Of a DNA stretch of 64,000 bases, positions 1 to 11,600 are shown piece after piece. A program made the position numbers and the translations under genes. The notes beneath the pieces were generated by a model. It was given only the letters and a program-made list of their open reading frames with translations, searched no databases and was not told where the DNA came from. How positions within the stretch are numbered: the first letter of the stretch is position 1; every line of letters starts with the position of its first letter. The DNA lies in NCBI RefSeq assembly GCF_036370855.1, contig NC_088099.1, positions 23,341,501 through 23,405,500 of the forward strand, given 5' to 3'. The stretch comes from Dromaius novaehollandiae (taxonomy: Eukaryota > Chordata > Aves > Casuariiformes > Dromaiidae).

Positions 1-1580
1 CCAGTTCACTAGGCAGAGGGTGTCTGGTGGAGGAGGTAGGTGGAGAATTTCCCCTGAGCAGGGAATGTTCCACCATCATCAACATGGCAAAGAGGTCTCT
101 GCTGCCTCCTCCACCAGCCTCTAACTTTCCCAGGGGGATGGCAAGAATACCCTAGAGGCAGGGAAAGAAGGGAAGACAAAGCTTGGCTGTATCTCCCCTT
201 CTGATATAAGGAAATATTTTTCATCTGTAGCTTTAAATGCTCCAGGTTCTGGGCAGCTCCATGTACATGAACTGCTGCTGGCTGTCTACAGCTACCACTT
301 ACCACAGTATCTAGCTTTGCTGTGATGTGTAGATTGTTAACATATATACAGAGCTCAAATTTATTTATCAGCTTTACTACCTTCAGTAGAAATACATTTA
401 GTCTAAAAGCTACCTTTTTCTTTGCCTTCACCTTGTATCTGTATTTTGAAGGGGTCCTACTTGAGTGTATCTTCTTAGCTGGCAACAATCTTGCTCATCA
501 TAGCAACCTTCATCATCTTGAGCCATCTTCTTCCAGTCTTCCTCACTGTCTTTGTCCAATTCTCCAGCCAGCATATCCTCTCTGTTCTATTATTTCATGT
601 GATTCAGCCACCTTTGCCAGTTGCCCCTCAGTAGTCTGAGTGGAAGACTACCTGCCTCACCGCTTGCCATCGTGTGCACTGCTCTCCTCTTTGGTACTTC
701 AGCTGCTGCACTTCCTTTCACAAATTCTAGAAGTAGACTGAGGACTTCTTTTTTTAGGCACATGCTTATTTTCATGGCTATAAAGCAACAGCCCAAGACT
801 CTGAGAAGGAAGATCCATAGGTGAATGACAACTTAAAAAAAAACTAGCAAGACCCAATATTCTTACCTTGAATTTTTTTTCTGCTTCTACTATTTTCCAC
901 AACCGATGAGTCCATATTCTGGAGAACTTTGCTGACAGGCAGCAGCAATCTCTCTTTTTCATCCTCCACTTTTAGGTAAAAATTCTTCCTCCACCAAAAG
1001 GCAGGTAGAAGGTAGGAGTATCTCCACCAAAAGAGGTAGAAGTTGCTATCACAGGCTGTATCAGGCAGGTTCTAAGGAAAAATAAACATTCCTCAACTCC
1101 ACCTGACAGGTTTCTAGGAAGCTCCCCAAAAAACGTGACTAACTTAGGAAATAATTAGAGAAGCAAGTTCAGATTTTTTCTGAAAGGTTTGATCTTCACA
1201 CTTTAGGATCTAAATCTGCAAACAGAGGCACAGGGGTGTATCTTTACTTGTGTGAGCTAGGTAAACCACATAATAGTGTGCAGGACATTTAGTCTTTGGG
1301 TTTTTATATGTATATATGTGTGTAAAAATATATGCATCTGTCTGACATTTGTTGTTATAAATTAACTGCTTTTCAGTGGAACAAGGTCTTTGAGTCATCT
1401 CTTCCTTTTTTATTTAGCAAAAGCAATTTCATAGTGTTAAGACAATTTAGAACAGTTTCATCAGTTATTTCCTTCCTTCCTGTTCTACCAGTGGTGCAGC
1501 CTTTGAAATGGCTTTTCAGAAATATCATTGCATGCTAAAATCACTACTGCAAAAAAGAAATGCTTAGGCCCATAAAGCTG
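1..1580. other. AT-rich region upstream of TRDMT1, no gene recognised
   Basis: Nothing here resembles a known coding exon; the open frames are short and share no recognisable motif. The only structure I see is a pair of imperfect direct copies of a motif beginning CTCCACCAAAAG and ending GGTAGAAG, at 989-1011 and 1022-1042. In human the gene upstream of TRDMT1 is VIM, in divergent orientation, but no vimentin exon is visible in this stretch. Confidence 0.7.
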
Positions 1581-2383
1581 TCAAGTGCCATTAGCATCGA
1601 TGCTCAGCCAGGCAGCAGCTCTGCACGCAGCTCAGCGTGCACGCAGGTCCCGCCACGGCCCCGCGCCCGGTGAGGTGCATTGCCTTCGGCCGGGCTGTTT
1701 CAGGAGCAGCGAGGCCAGGGCAGAGGCACACACTAGTGCTGAGCCCTTCTGCAAACGCCCACGAGCCTGGCAGGTTCCCGCAAGCACGCCTAGTCTGGTG
1801 GTGAGCAGCATAGCTTCGTTTATAAGGAATAAACTCCCCTAATTCACGTCTACCATGCCCTCCCATGGCGCCAGTGCTCCACCTTTTTGGGTATCAACAA
1901 ATTGCAGAGCGAACTCTTCACCTCCCTGCGTTTATGCAGGACACCCCTGCGGCCATGCAGGGTGCAAGGAAGGGCAAGGGCCGGGGGGTTTGGTGCTGTT
2001 CCTGTCTGAAGCCGCCGGCCGGGAGGAGAGGATGAACCCCAAGGGGATGTTAACGGTGGCGCGGGCTTTTCTGGTGAGCCGGGCACCCAGGCCAGCCTGC
2101 CCACCGCGGGGCTGGCCGCCATCAGCCTCACTGCCACTGCCGGGGCTTCTCGGGGGCAGCGGTACCAGCCATGCCAGCGGGTGGTTTCACTGCCAGGGCA
2201 TAAGCCCCGTTTGGGGTTTAATAAGCGATTAGCAATGCCAAATTAATCTGCTCCTGCGGGGCTGCACGGCAGGCAGCAGCCGGCACCGAGGCGTCCCCAT
2301 CAGAGCCCGCCTTCAGCTGCCAGCCCTGAGGAGGAAGGCGCAGCCTCTCCTGCTGAGCCGCGGAGGCCACTCGCACGGAGGTC

Positions 2384-2449
2384 GAGAGGAGAGGAAGGAG
2401 AAGGGAGAGGGAGGAGAGGGAGGAGAGGGAGGAGGGGGAGGGGGGAGGG
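2384..2449 (+). repeat. 66-nt homopurine, G-run-rich tract in the TRDMT1 promoter
   Basis: Every base from 2384 to 2449 on the + strand is A or G. The second half repeats a GGGAGGAGA unit and contains many runs of three or more G. It ends about 90 bases before the start codon, so it lies in the proximal promoter or 5' UTR. Tracts like this can form G-quadruplex or triplex DNA; that is known for the sequence class and is not shown for this copy. Confidence 0.85.
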
Positions 2450-2540
2450 CGGGCAGGTGGGAACGAAAGAGCGGCGGAACGGGCGGGCGGCGCGTGGGGA
2501 GGCACCGGCAGGGATGGGCCGCGGCGCCGGCTGCCGCAGA

Positions 2541-2604
2541 ATGGCGCCGCTCCGGGTGCTGGAGCTCTACAGCGGCATCGGCGGGATGCACCAAGCCCTG
2601 AAAG
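2541..2604 (+). CDS. TRDMT1: TRDMT1 coding exon 1 (residues 1-21)
   Basis: It encodes MAPLRVLELYSGIGGMHQAL plus K, SAM-binding motif I, and ends in phase 1 at a GTACCG donor. The start at 2541 was chosen because it aligns with the known vertebrate N terminus (MEPLRVLELYSG) and has A at -3 and G at +4. An in-frame ATG also exists at 2514. Intron 1 (2605-11492) is CpG-rich to about 2900, then AT-rich. It holds a TA-rich repeat at 3949-4150 and otherwise nothing I recognise. Confidence 0.95.
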
Positions 2605-5600
2605 GTACCGGCCAGCCGCCGCCGCCGCCAGCGCCTCCCCCAGCGCTCGCTGCCGCCGCAGCAGCCCGGCCTCAGCCCGCGGGGGTTGGGACACCCTGCG
2701 GCACCCCGACGCGGAGGGCTGGGGGCGCCATCTTCTCGCCAGGACCCCGGCCCCGGAGGCCTGCGGAGGGCGCCATCTTCTCGCTAGGGCGGCCTAAGAT
2801 GGCCCCTCTGCTCTGCCTCACCCCCTGCCCGCCCGTGCATGGCGCCCCTTCCTCGTCTTGCACAAGCACCGTGTGGGAGGAAGCCCGGGGTTGGGAGGGA
2901 GCCCCCATTCCCTCTTCTCCAGCCATGGAAGCAGGTCAGGGGCACGAAAGTGGTGTTATGGCGGTGGAGTTGGTGTTGAAGGGAGCCAGGGGAAGGCAGT
3001 CTCACAGGCCTGGCCTGGTGTCAGGGGCCTGCCACCACAGAAATGGAGGGATGGGGTGACATGTAAGGGGGATTGGCAGCTGTTTTTTTGGCTAGCAGTG
3101 TGTTTGTGTTAGTGGCCTACAGCTGTAAACTCTGTGGATCCCAAAAGGACACGCGGCCTGCTTGGCAGCACCACGTGCCCAGGAGCATCATGGTGCGGGA
3201 ATTGGGATCCGCAGTCCTGCCTCGGGCCGTGTAGCTGGTCTCTGCAAGGCCGGGTTGTGCTCCTGAGTCACCCCAGGTTCACATGGGGTAGGGATCATGC
3301 AGGCGCATGGCATGGTGGTCGGGTTAGCCAGTTTCCCCTACACATTCATGCAGTGCCATTGGTGGCACAGCGTTAGGTGAATGGTTCATACGTGATCCAG
3401 CCTAAACCTGGCAGCATGAGGACAGTTCATACCATTTCCTGCAAATGAAAACTGAATGTGGAATTTGAACAAGTATAATGAGTTCATGCTAGATTTTTTT
3501 GATCTGGTACTGGGAACCCTAGAGCTGAATTTGCTGAGTTGTTAAACTATGGCCTGGTTGACCTTCCACAAGTCCTGTGGACTTTCCATGACTTAGCTTC
3601 TCCAAATAAAAAATTGAATTGAGGTTATTGATCTCTTTTGTAAAGTACACTGAGCTGTGTTATTGTTCTAAGTACTGATTTCTGCACAAATTGTATAATT
3701 TACGAGAACCACCATAATAATTTTAATCTTAACTACAGTCTTTCAGATACTTAAGTCTTTGTAAACTTTGGCAGTCCTTCTGTTATACTGCACAACAGAA
3801 AGCATTTTTTGAAACATCAAAACTCATCTTGTTATTTTTCCAGTGAACTGTATATTATTGAGAGATTATGCTTACAGAGTACAATCCATTTATTGTCATT
3901 CATTCATTTAAAGCATACTCTCAATTTGCAGTGTGGCATTTTTTCTGCTATATATTTATATATATTATATATATATAATATGTACACATTATATACACTA
4001 TATATATAATATATAAAAATATATACACTATATAATATAACAACATATATGCACTGTACGCACAATATGTGTATATATATACACTATATAGTATACATAT
4101 TATATTAAGATATGCATGCTTTTTATATATATTATATAATATGTAAAAATACACAACATACCAAAATAGGTAACTAAATGGTAATTGCAAGTAATCCTAA
4201 CCACCAGTTTTAGGAATGCATTTTCCCTATCTCTAGAGATATCCTTAGAATATTAAGAGCAAAATATATCTTTGCACAGAGTTGTAGATTTTGGAGTCTT
4301 TATGGAATGAAAAGAGAGTGTTATACATTGTATATAGTGTATATAGCTGTAACAATGATACACTAGTTTTGTTTTGTTTTCTAGTAGTCTTGTTGCTAAC
4401 GTAATAAGGAGCTATATTATACGTGATTTCCATAGAAAGTGAACTGATTCCTGAAACAGCCTCCGCCCCAGTCCTGCAGGCAGCTATTTGTCCTGTGTTG
4501 GTGTTTGTATGCATAGAACAGAACATTGCCAAATGTTATCTGGCTCTGTTCTTAACATAATAATAGACATCTTGTGAATGTTCTGCAGTAATTAAGAAAT
4601 TCTAATGTCACATGGGATATCCTGTGGCTATCAATCTCCAGCTAGCACTGTTTATGACAGAGCACAGCAAAATACTTAGAAGATTGAGGCATGTTTTCAA
4701 TGTGACCTGAGGAGATTATCAAAATATCGTAAACTTGTATCTGAAAGATAGACTGATTGAATGATGCCACAACAGATAGCTGCTGTGCATGAGAAGGCTT
4801 GAGTGCATATACCACCTCTATATCTTGTGTAGTATGGAGGGTGAAGGGATATGCAAAACATTCATATTACTTCCCAGAAAGGGCAGATTTCTTTCCAAAA
4901 CTTTCTGTTTCTGAAGTTGTCAAACAGTTGTGTCACTGCCATTGCATGTTGTAATTTACCTTTCTGTTCTTCTGGACATATATTTGAATGAAGAAATTGC
5001 AAAAAATATTAATAGTAAGGATGAGATTCTTTTGCAGTTGTACCAGCTGAGGCAGGTGTAGGGGCTGTTTATAGGAGACTCACATTCTTATTTGCATAAA
5101 TAACCCTAGATAGTACTGAAGTGTTAAATACCAATTTAAATTTGTGTATCAAATTGATACAACACTGCATCACAGTTGGCTTAACTTTTTTTGAATCTGG
5201 CTGCTTCTTTTTTTCTGGGAACTGTGTGGCAAGAAATACAAAACTCGGCCCATAGGCTTTGTCTTGCCCTATTTCCATGACTCTAGAAAGTGCAAGATTT
5301 TACACTTCTAGATGAGAATATTACTTTGAATGTTGTTAAAACTAATAACCAGGCAATTGGAACAAAAAGGGTTCTATATTATTTACACTGAATTAAGTAT
5401 TTAATGGCAGGTCATTATATAACACTGGTTTTGAGATGAATTGCATTCAGGAATACTGATACAGTCAGGCATTTCGATCCTTCTGTCGTTTTCTCTTTTT
5501 AGTCTCTTGGTCATCTGGATTCAGTTTTTGTAAAGAGTTTATAAAGAAACAAAGTAAAGGTAAGGGGGATTTAAATGTTTGCTTTCATGTGGTAATCAAA

Positions 5601-8600
5601 TGGGAAAAGTAAATGTTTCTTTGTAAGTACTTTTTGTGTAGAATAATGGGGTTTCGTACATGTTTTAGGCCTGTGAATATACATGATACCATGGTATTTG
5701 AAAATGTCTGTGATACAGCTTTTTGCATGTCATTTAGCCAATGGCAGGTTGTTTGGCACCTTCCATTTAAATTAAGTATAGAAATATTGTAGAGGCTTTT
5801 TGTATATATAGAAAGTTTGCAAGAGAATCCCCTATTTCATCAGTGCTTTCGTAAGCCAGTTGCATGAGAGATGAAGGTTATATGTTGTACTTCATTCTCT
5901 TAGCGTGCTTTGTAATCAATGTGTACATGCAAGAAAAGATAATACAAAAATTTAGGAGAGTATAGAATCCTTCAGTGGTAGCCTTCCAGAAAATGTATTT
6001 ATTCTGCAAAAGGGATTCTGCAGTTCCAGCAAGCTAAGTGTCAGTGTTTGTTCCTGTCCACATTAACAGCCAAGTTATGTTTAGCAGAGCTAGTCCAACT
6101 TCGTATTTTTCTGTGAAATTGTCAGTGTTTTCAGTTGGCTGTAGGTGTTTTCCAGGAAATCTGATGCTGCCCTTTCTGCCTTGGTGTCCTTTTTGGCTGT
6201 GAGCTTTCATAAAATTAACTTCAGGATTGCATGTATTTGAATTTGCAGGATGAGGAAGTTTCTGGTTTGGATAGTCATTAAAATAGAATGGATTTGTCAT
6301 CAAGGAGTATATAATTGTTTTTGAGATTGTCATCTTAAAAGATTAAGGTTTAGATTTAAGTCTCCACTAAGAGATGACTGAATTATAGAAAATTCACAGA
6401 GGTTTATATCCCAGCCTTTCTCTGTCAGTGGTATGGGGAGGGTGTTCATGCATTGCTGAATGAGGTTCTTTTTGACAATGAAAAGAAGATTTTTCATAAA
6501 TGTACATATTAATCCAAAACTCAAAAAGAAAAAACTCTAGGGGATTACCTAGCTTGGTGCTGATTACCTGTAGATAATTCAGCATATGCAGAATTTCTAG
6601 TTTTAGAATTTCACTCCTTTTCAATGATATATTAAGTTTAATGACAAAGACATGTAACAAAATTTAATTTAGAAAGCTAAGCTTGATTAAGTTCAGAAGA
6701 GGAATCCTGACAGACCTGAGGTTAAGATGCAGAAGTTTCAACTTTTAGACCTGAAGTTTGTTCTTTTACTCTGTATTCCATGTTTAGGGATGACTTTGTT
6801 GATGTGTATGCGTATTTGTAAATATAAGCAGGTGAATATTTCTGTCAGGTCAGTGAGTCTGTTCTTAGTCACATGCTCGAAGGATTGAGGCTGCTAAGAG
6901 GTGGGAGTGTGTCTCTTCCCTTCTTCCCACCTGGCACTCCAAATATTGGAAGATATATAGAGATAGATGTTTAGATCATATATGTCTAAACCTACAAGAT
7001 TACATAGGGTTTGCCTCTATGTAAAGTACAGAGCATCTACATTGAAAACTGCAGTGTTTTTTTTAGAAAATCTATGACTACAAATTCATTTCCATAGCAA
7101 CTTTCCATCAAATAAACAGCTTGCTCTTCCTCATCCCAAACCAAAACAAACTTAGCACAGCCTATTAATTTAGGCAGTTTTCCCATGAAAAATGTATTCC
7201 AAGTCTCTGCCACAAGCATTTATAGTGTGCCAGGTTGCAAAACCAAAACATTTCCTGCTCCCCTCCCCCTCAAAGAAACATTCAACCAACTTTGTGCATA
7301 AAATATGAACGGACAGCTTTTCAAAAGTATTGTGATTTTGCAGTGATGAAGTTAGTGATAGTTTTCCTGTTTAACTGTTACATTAAAATTTTACAGAGTG
7401 AGAGTTTGAATCTTTTGTAGCTTGTCTTCTCTGTTTGTTGTTATTCATTTTATTTGATCATCTCATTGAATTGTGCATCATAATAAACTGATGTGTGTAC
7501 TAACAATGAGCATAGCTGTATTCAATAGGAGGCAAAATTGGCAAGCAGCTATAACATTCAGCACAATGCAAAATGGAAGTATTGCTTTTTTGAGCAGGTT
7601 TTTACAGCTAAATTCGTTTTTTAAAATACAGATTTACATAGTTTATACTGCTGGACATGCACACATCATGTACAAATAGAGCAGGGAAAAAAGTTGCTAA
7701 GTATCCTGCAGGAAACAAGTATCAAGTTTACTGATAATAGTGTTGATTGTAGTCATGGACAGCCTAATCACTGCAGCCAAGAGCTGACAACTCAAATGAA
7801 ATCTTTGCTGCCTATTTTAAAAGGAAACAGAACTGGCACAATATGTGACTAATCTTCCCTTTTCCATCTGTTTCCATATACCTGTTAGAACAGATAATTG
7901 TTTTGGCTGTGATTTCCCAATACACTGGGATCTGCCAAGCTGTGCCCTTGTTGTAATGCAATGTATTTCATGTGCTGTGTTGACATTGATGATTCTAGTA
8001 CAAAAGTACAGTGGTGAATATAAACAGATCTATGTTAATTTTAAGGTCTGGTAGAAACACATGACAAGGGGAATCAATGCTTCTGAAGTGGAAAAGGACA
8101 AATATGCTAGTGTCAGAAAATTTATTTTCAAGGTTTCGAGATGATACCCTTTGGTTTGCTTTTTTGAAAGTGGAAGCCAGCACATGCATGCTATCTTCTT
8201 TTTGTTGCAAATATTGCACCTTCAGATCATTGCAGCAGCACCCCTTTCACTCAAGTGAATATTGCCTGGCTGTAGTGGCTTTCAAGCATTGTACATACAA
8301 CAGAGTAGAGAATTGGGGGCCAAGGTTGGATTGCTGCCTCTTTATGCAATTTAATTAACAGGAACAGAGTTTCTGCTATGTGGATCCTAGAGTTGTTAAG
8401 ACTCAAGTGCAAAATCAGTACCTTTCTAATAGGATGATACACATTTGAATTCACCTGATACCAACCAAGAGAGAGCATGATGATTTAGTCTGCCTAAAAA
8501 CAGGCTGCCAGACCTCCCTCAGTAACTTCCTTGTCATGTTTGTCCTTTTGAGCGCTAGCATATCTTTTAGAAATAAGTTGTCTTGGTCCAAAAACTTTGG

Positions 8601-11600
8601 TGATGAGAAATTTTGCAAATCAAATATCCCAGCAGCTAATCAGTTTCACTTGAAAAGTATGTATGTTTTCTTTAGTTTGCCTAAAATTAAATTGTTTTGT
8701 ACATTGTTGTAGTTCTCTTAAAGTGTCATGGTTTGAAAATTGGACTTACTCATTTTCCAGATGTCTCCAGAGCCATGTTCATTTCTTTAATAAAGTTGTA
8801 ACAAGTTTTTTGGGGGAGTACATTTAACATCTCGCCAAGTCAGAAGTTTGGGGGCATTTACATATTTCTAAGTTGCTTTTATACCAGTTTTGAGGGGAAA
8901 GTTAAAGATAGTCTTGATTCTGGTTTTGTAGATTCTGCTTTTGGTCTTGTTTATGATATGTTCTTACAGTTATTTTTAAAGAATGAAGAAATATAATTGC
9001 CCTAGCAAGATTGAGTATTACAGTTAACATCAAAACTATTTACATTTCAAGAGAAGTGTTCTTTACATATCTTTCCTTTTCAGAGTTTGTGAAATTTAGA
9101 CAAGCTTTTCTTTGTTAGGTTTGGTGGGCCACATCTGCTGGTCTGCTCCAGCTCCCTCATGCTTTTCCAGAGTATTTCCACAAAAATGTGCTTGGTCAGC
9201 TTTTAGGAGGAGTCTGTCCTGTAACAGGAGCTCCCAAGTGACCCACAGCTCTTATCTCAAAAGGAGGAGAAGCTTTGAAAAAATACCAGGTCTGTGAATT
9301 AGGAAGAGAGGATGTTGGGTGGAAGAGTTCAGGAGAAGTTATTGTCTCTTTTCCATGCACATTAACAGTTTAGGTTTAGTGGTTTAGGTTGAAAATTGTT
9401 GCAAGGGATTTCAATGAACTATTAGTTATATGCTCTCTTTCAGTATTTCCAGGCATTTGGGCCTATGAAAGTCCCCTAATGCAAATCCCTGATCTTTCTT
9501 TTTCCTTGTATATATGGAGGGCGAGATTGGAGTGATGGTAGTAAAATGGATGGACATCTGAATCATGAGTTGTGAGGGAAAGCGCAGTGTCTGCCTTTCC
9601 AATTGTAATTTTTAAACTATATGTTACTTTAGATAATTGTTTGAGATTCTTGATTTTTTTATTCTTTTTCTAGAGTGCCTGGAACACATGGTAGGGATCT
9701 GCCTGTCGGAGCTGCAGGTCTTAAAAACTGAAAGAATACATGAAAATGGCAGTCTCTTAAACAGTACTTGAAATTTGTTTTCATTACCTAAGTGTTACAG
9801 GTTTGTTTTAGGAAGATGAAAGGAAAGTATGGATTCTTGAATCCTCTTGTAAATTTAGGTAGTCGACTGGCTAGGCTGATGTTGTTTTCACACTAGATGT
9901 CAGTGTTAACATACCTGTTCTGTAATCTCAGGTGTAGTCATTCTGTTGTCATTCTGGATACACCTATGTTCAATAACTTCAGTTAAAACTTACGGTCAAA
10001 ATGTCAAGACAGTAACTTGTGTGTTTATGGTATTTATGTAGACCTTTAATTGGTGGTCATTTAAAAAATTTTTTCGCGTGGAACTTGTATTCTTTTTGCC
10101 TTTTATTCCACCAGGTAAACACAGGAGAACTAGGTTGATCTTTGCTAAAATATCTTTCAGATATTCAAATTTCTCTTTCATCTTTTTCTGAACAAGATAG
10201 GCTTGAGAATGTGAATGGTCAAAATGGTAAATGGGTGATACCTACATCACTCAAAATTAAATCCTTTGGAACACTGTACTTGGTTTTTCATTCTTTCAAA
10301 CTGTAAATGATTAGCTGGCTAGTAGTAATTTGTAAGATGTCTAGCAAGGTCCTTTGTTAATGTGTCACTTGAACATGTTGTAAGACTACTCAAAGGCATG
10401 TGGCCATTTGCCTTGTTTGTTTAGGCTTACAAAAATTGCTTGTGTTTAAACTGGGGCTTTTTAATGGTGGTGCTAGTGCAGACATCCTGTCGTTGAAATT
10501 GGCCTTGTCTGGCATAGGAAGTATATAGGAAGTATGTTCACTGTCTTCTGCCTGTGGCTATAACAGTGACCACAGCCTATCTTTCTGAAAAAAGCCTCAA
10601 TGAAGGTACTATGGTTAGTAATAATAAATAGTGTGGTGCCATAAGCAATAAATTAAATGACATTATTTTTATGTTTTATGTTTCTATAGTGTCTGTTTTT
10701 CTGTTACTGTCGCTTAGTTCTTTTTTAGTTCTTTTCATTCTTTTTAGCTTTTTTTTCTTTTAGGATTTTAGCTGTTAGTAGATTTGTTACTCTTTTTCAT
10801 TAATGCACCCAAGAAATCAGAAATACTTCCTTTGATGTCAAAACACAGGAGCTGCCAGATGTTGTCCTTCAAAGTACTTAGTAGTTTTGGGAACTTGAAC
10901 CCAAAGCAAGCAGTGTTTAGGTTCAGGGCCCAAGTTTTATTGGAATATAAGCACAAACTTTTTTCAGGGCATTTCTGAAAGTTTTAGTGCACCAGCATAC
11001 ATACCCAGAACCCAAATTTATTGGTGCTGTTCGCTTACAATGTGAAGCGGTATGCTTCTAAAATGACACGTTTGGTTTCTGTGGAATAAGTTTTCATTAG
11101 TGGCTTGGGAATCTCAGTCGGTTGCTGCTGGGCTCGACAGGTTGACTCAGGCCACATTCCTATAGCTAAGGAGCTCTGTTGTCACAGAGACCAACTGCAT
11201 GCACGTGGGAATACTGTGGAAATACACCTTGTTTAGAGTTTGTGTGTGCCAGCAGCTACAAATTAAGATGTGCACAGTTAGCTTCCCTTTTTGGATATAA
11301 AAGGAAGACTATTGACCATACAATTAGTAATGTGTTATTTATTTCATACAGAGTTTTAAAGGCAGCACAGCAGCGTTCCATCATGTAATTTCCGTTTTAT
11401 TTTTGAATATAGCTGTAATGCAGCTGAAAGAACTCATTTTTCAAGAGTGGTAAAGCAAAGCTACAGTTTTCAAATTCTTCTTTTAATTTTAGATAGCTGC
11501 ATATCTGCAGAAGTTGTTGCTGCTGTTGATGTGAACACTCTTGCCAATGAGGTTTATAAACACAACTTTCCCAGCACACCACTATGGGCAAAAACAATTG

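Larger units (their letters stand above)
1590..2900. promoter_or_regulatory. TRDMT1: CpG-island promoter of TRDMT1
   Basis: GC content and CpG density rise sharply from about 1590 and fall again near 2900, against an AT-rich background on both sides. The island covers TRDMT1 exon 1 and the start of intron 1. I see no TATA box at a convincing distance. This fits the CpG-island promoter expected for a broadly expressed housekeeping methyltransferase. The GC-rich stretch extends almost 1 kb upstream of the start codon, so it could also serve a divergent transcript, but no divergent gene is visible. The transcription start site cannot be read from the sequence. Confidence 0.75.

Noticed and set aside
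1-2540. A vimentin exon upstream of TRDMT1, as in human
   Set aside because: No rod-domain or head-domain coding sequence is visible on either strand.
2457-3059. A 200-codon open frame through TRDMT1 exon 1 into intron 1
   Set aside because: It begins at a GTG and simply reads through the donor at 2605 into a GC-rich intron. Only residues from 2541 to 2604 match TRDMT1; exon 2 at 11493 completes the conserved protein.
3948-4190. A Tyr/Ile-rich minus-strand open frame
   Set aside because: It is a translation of the TA microsatellite.
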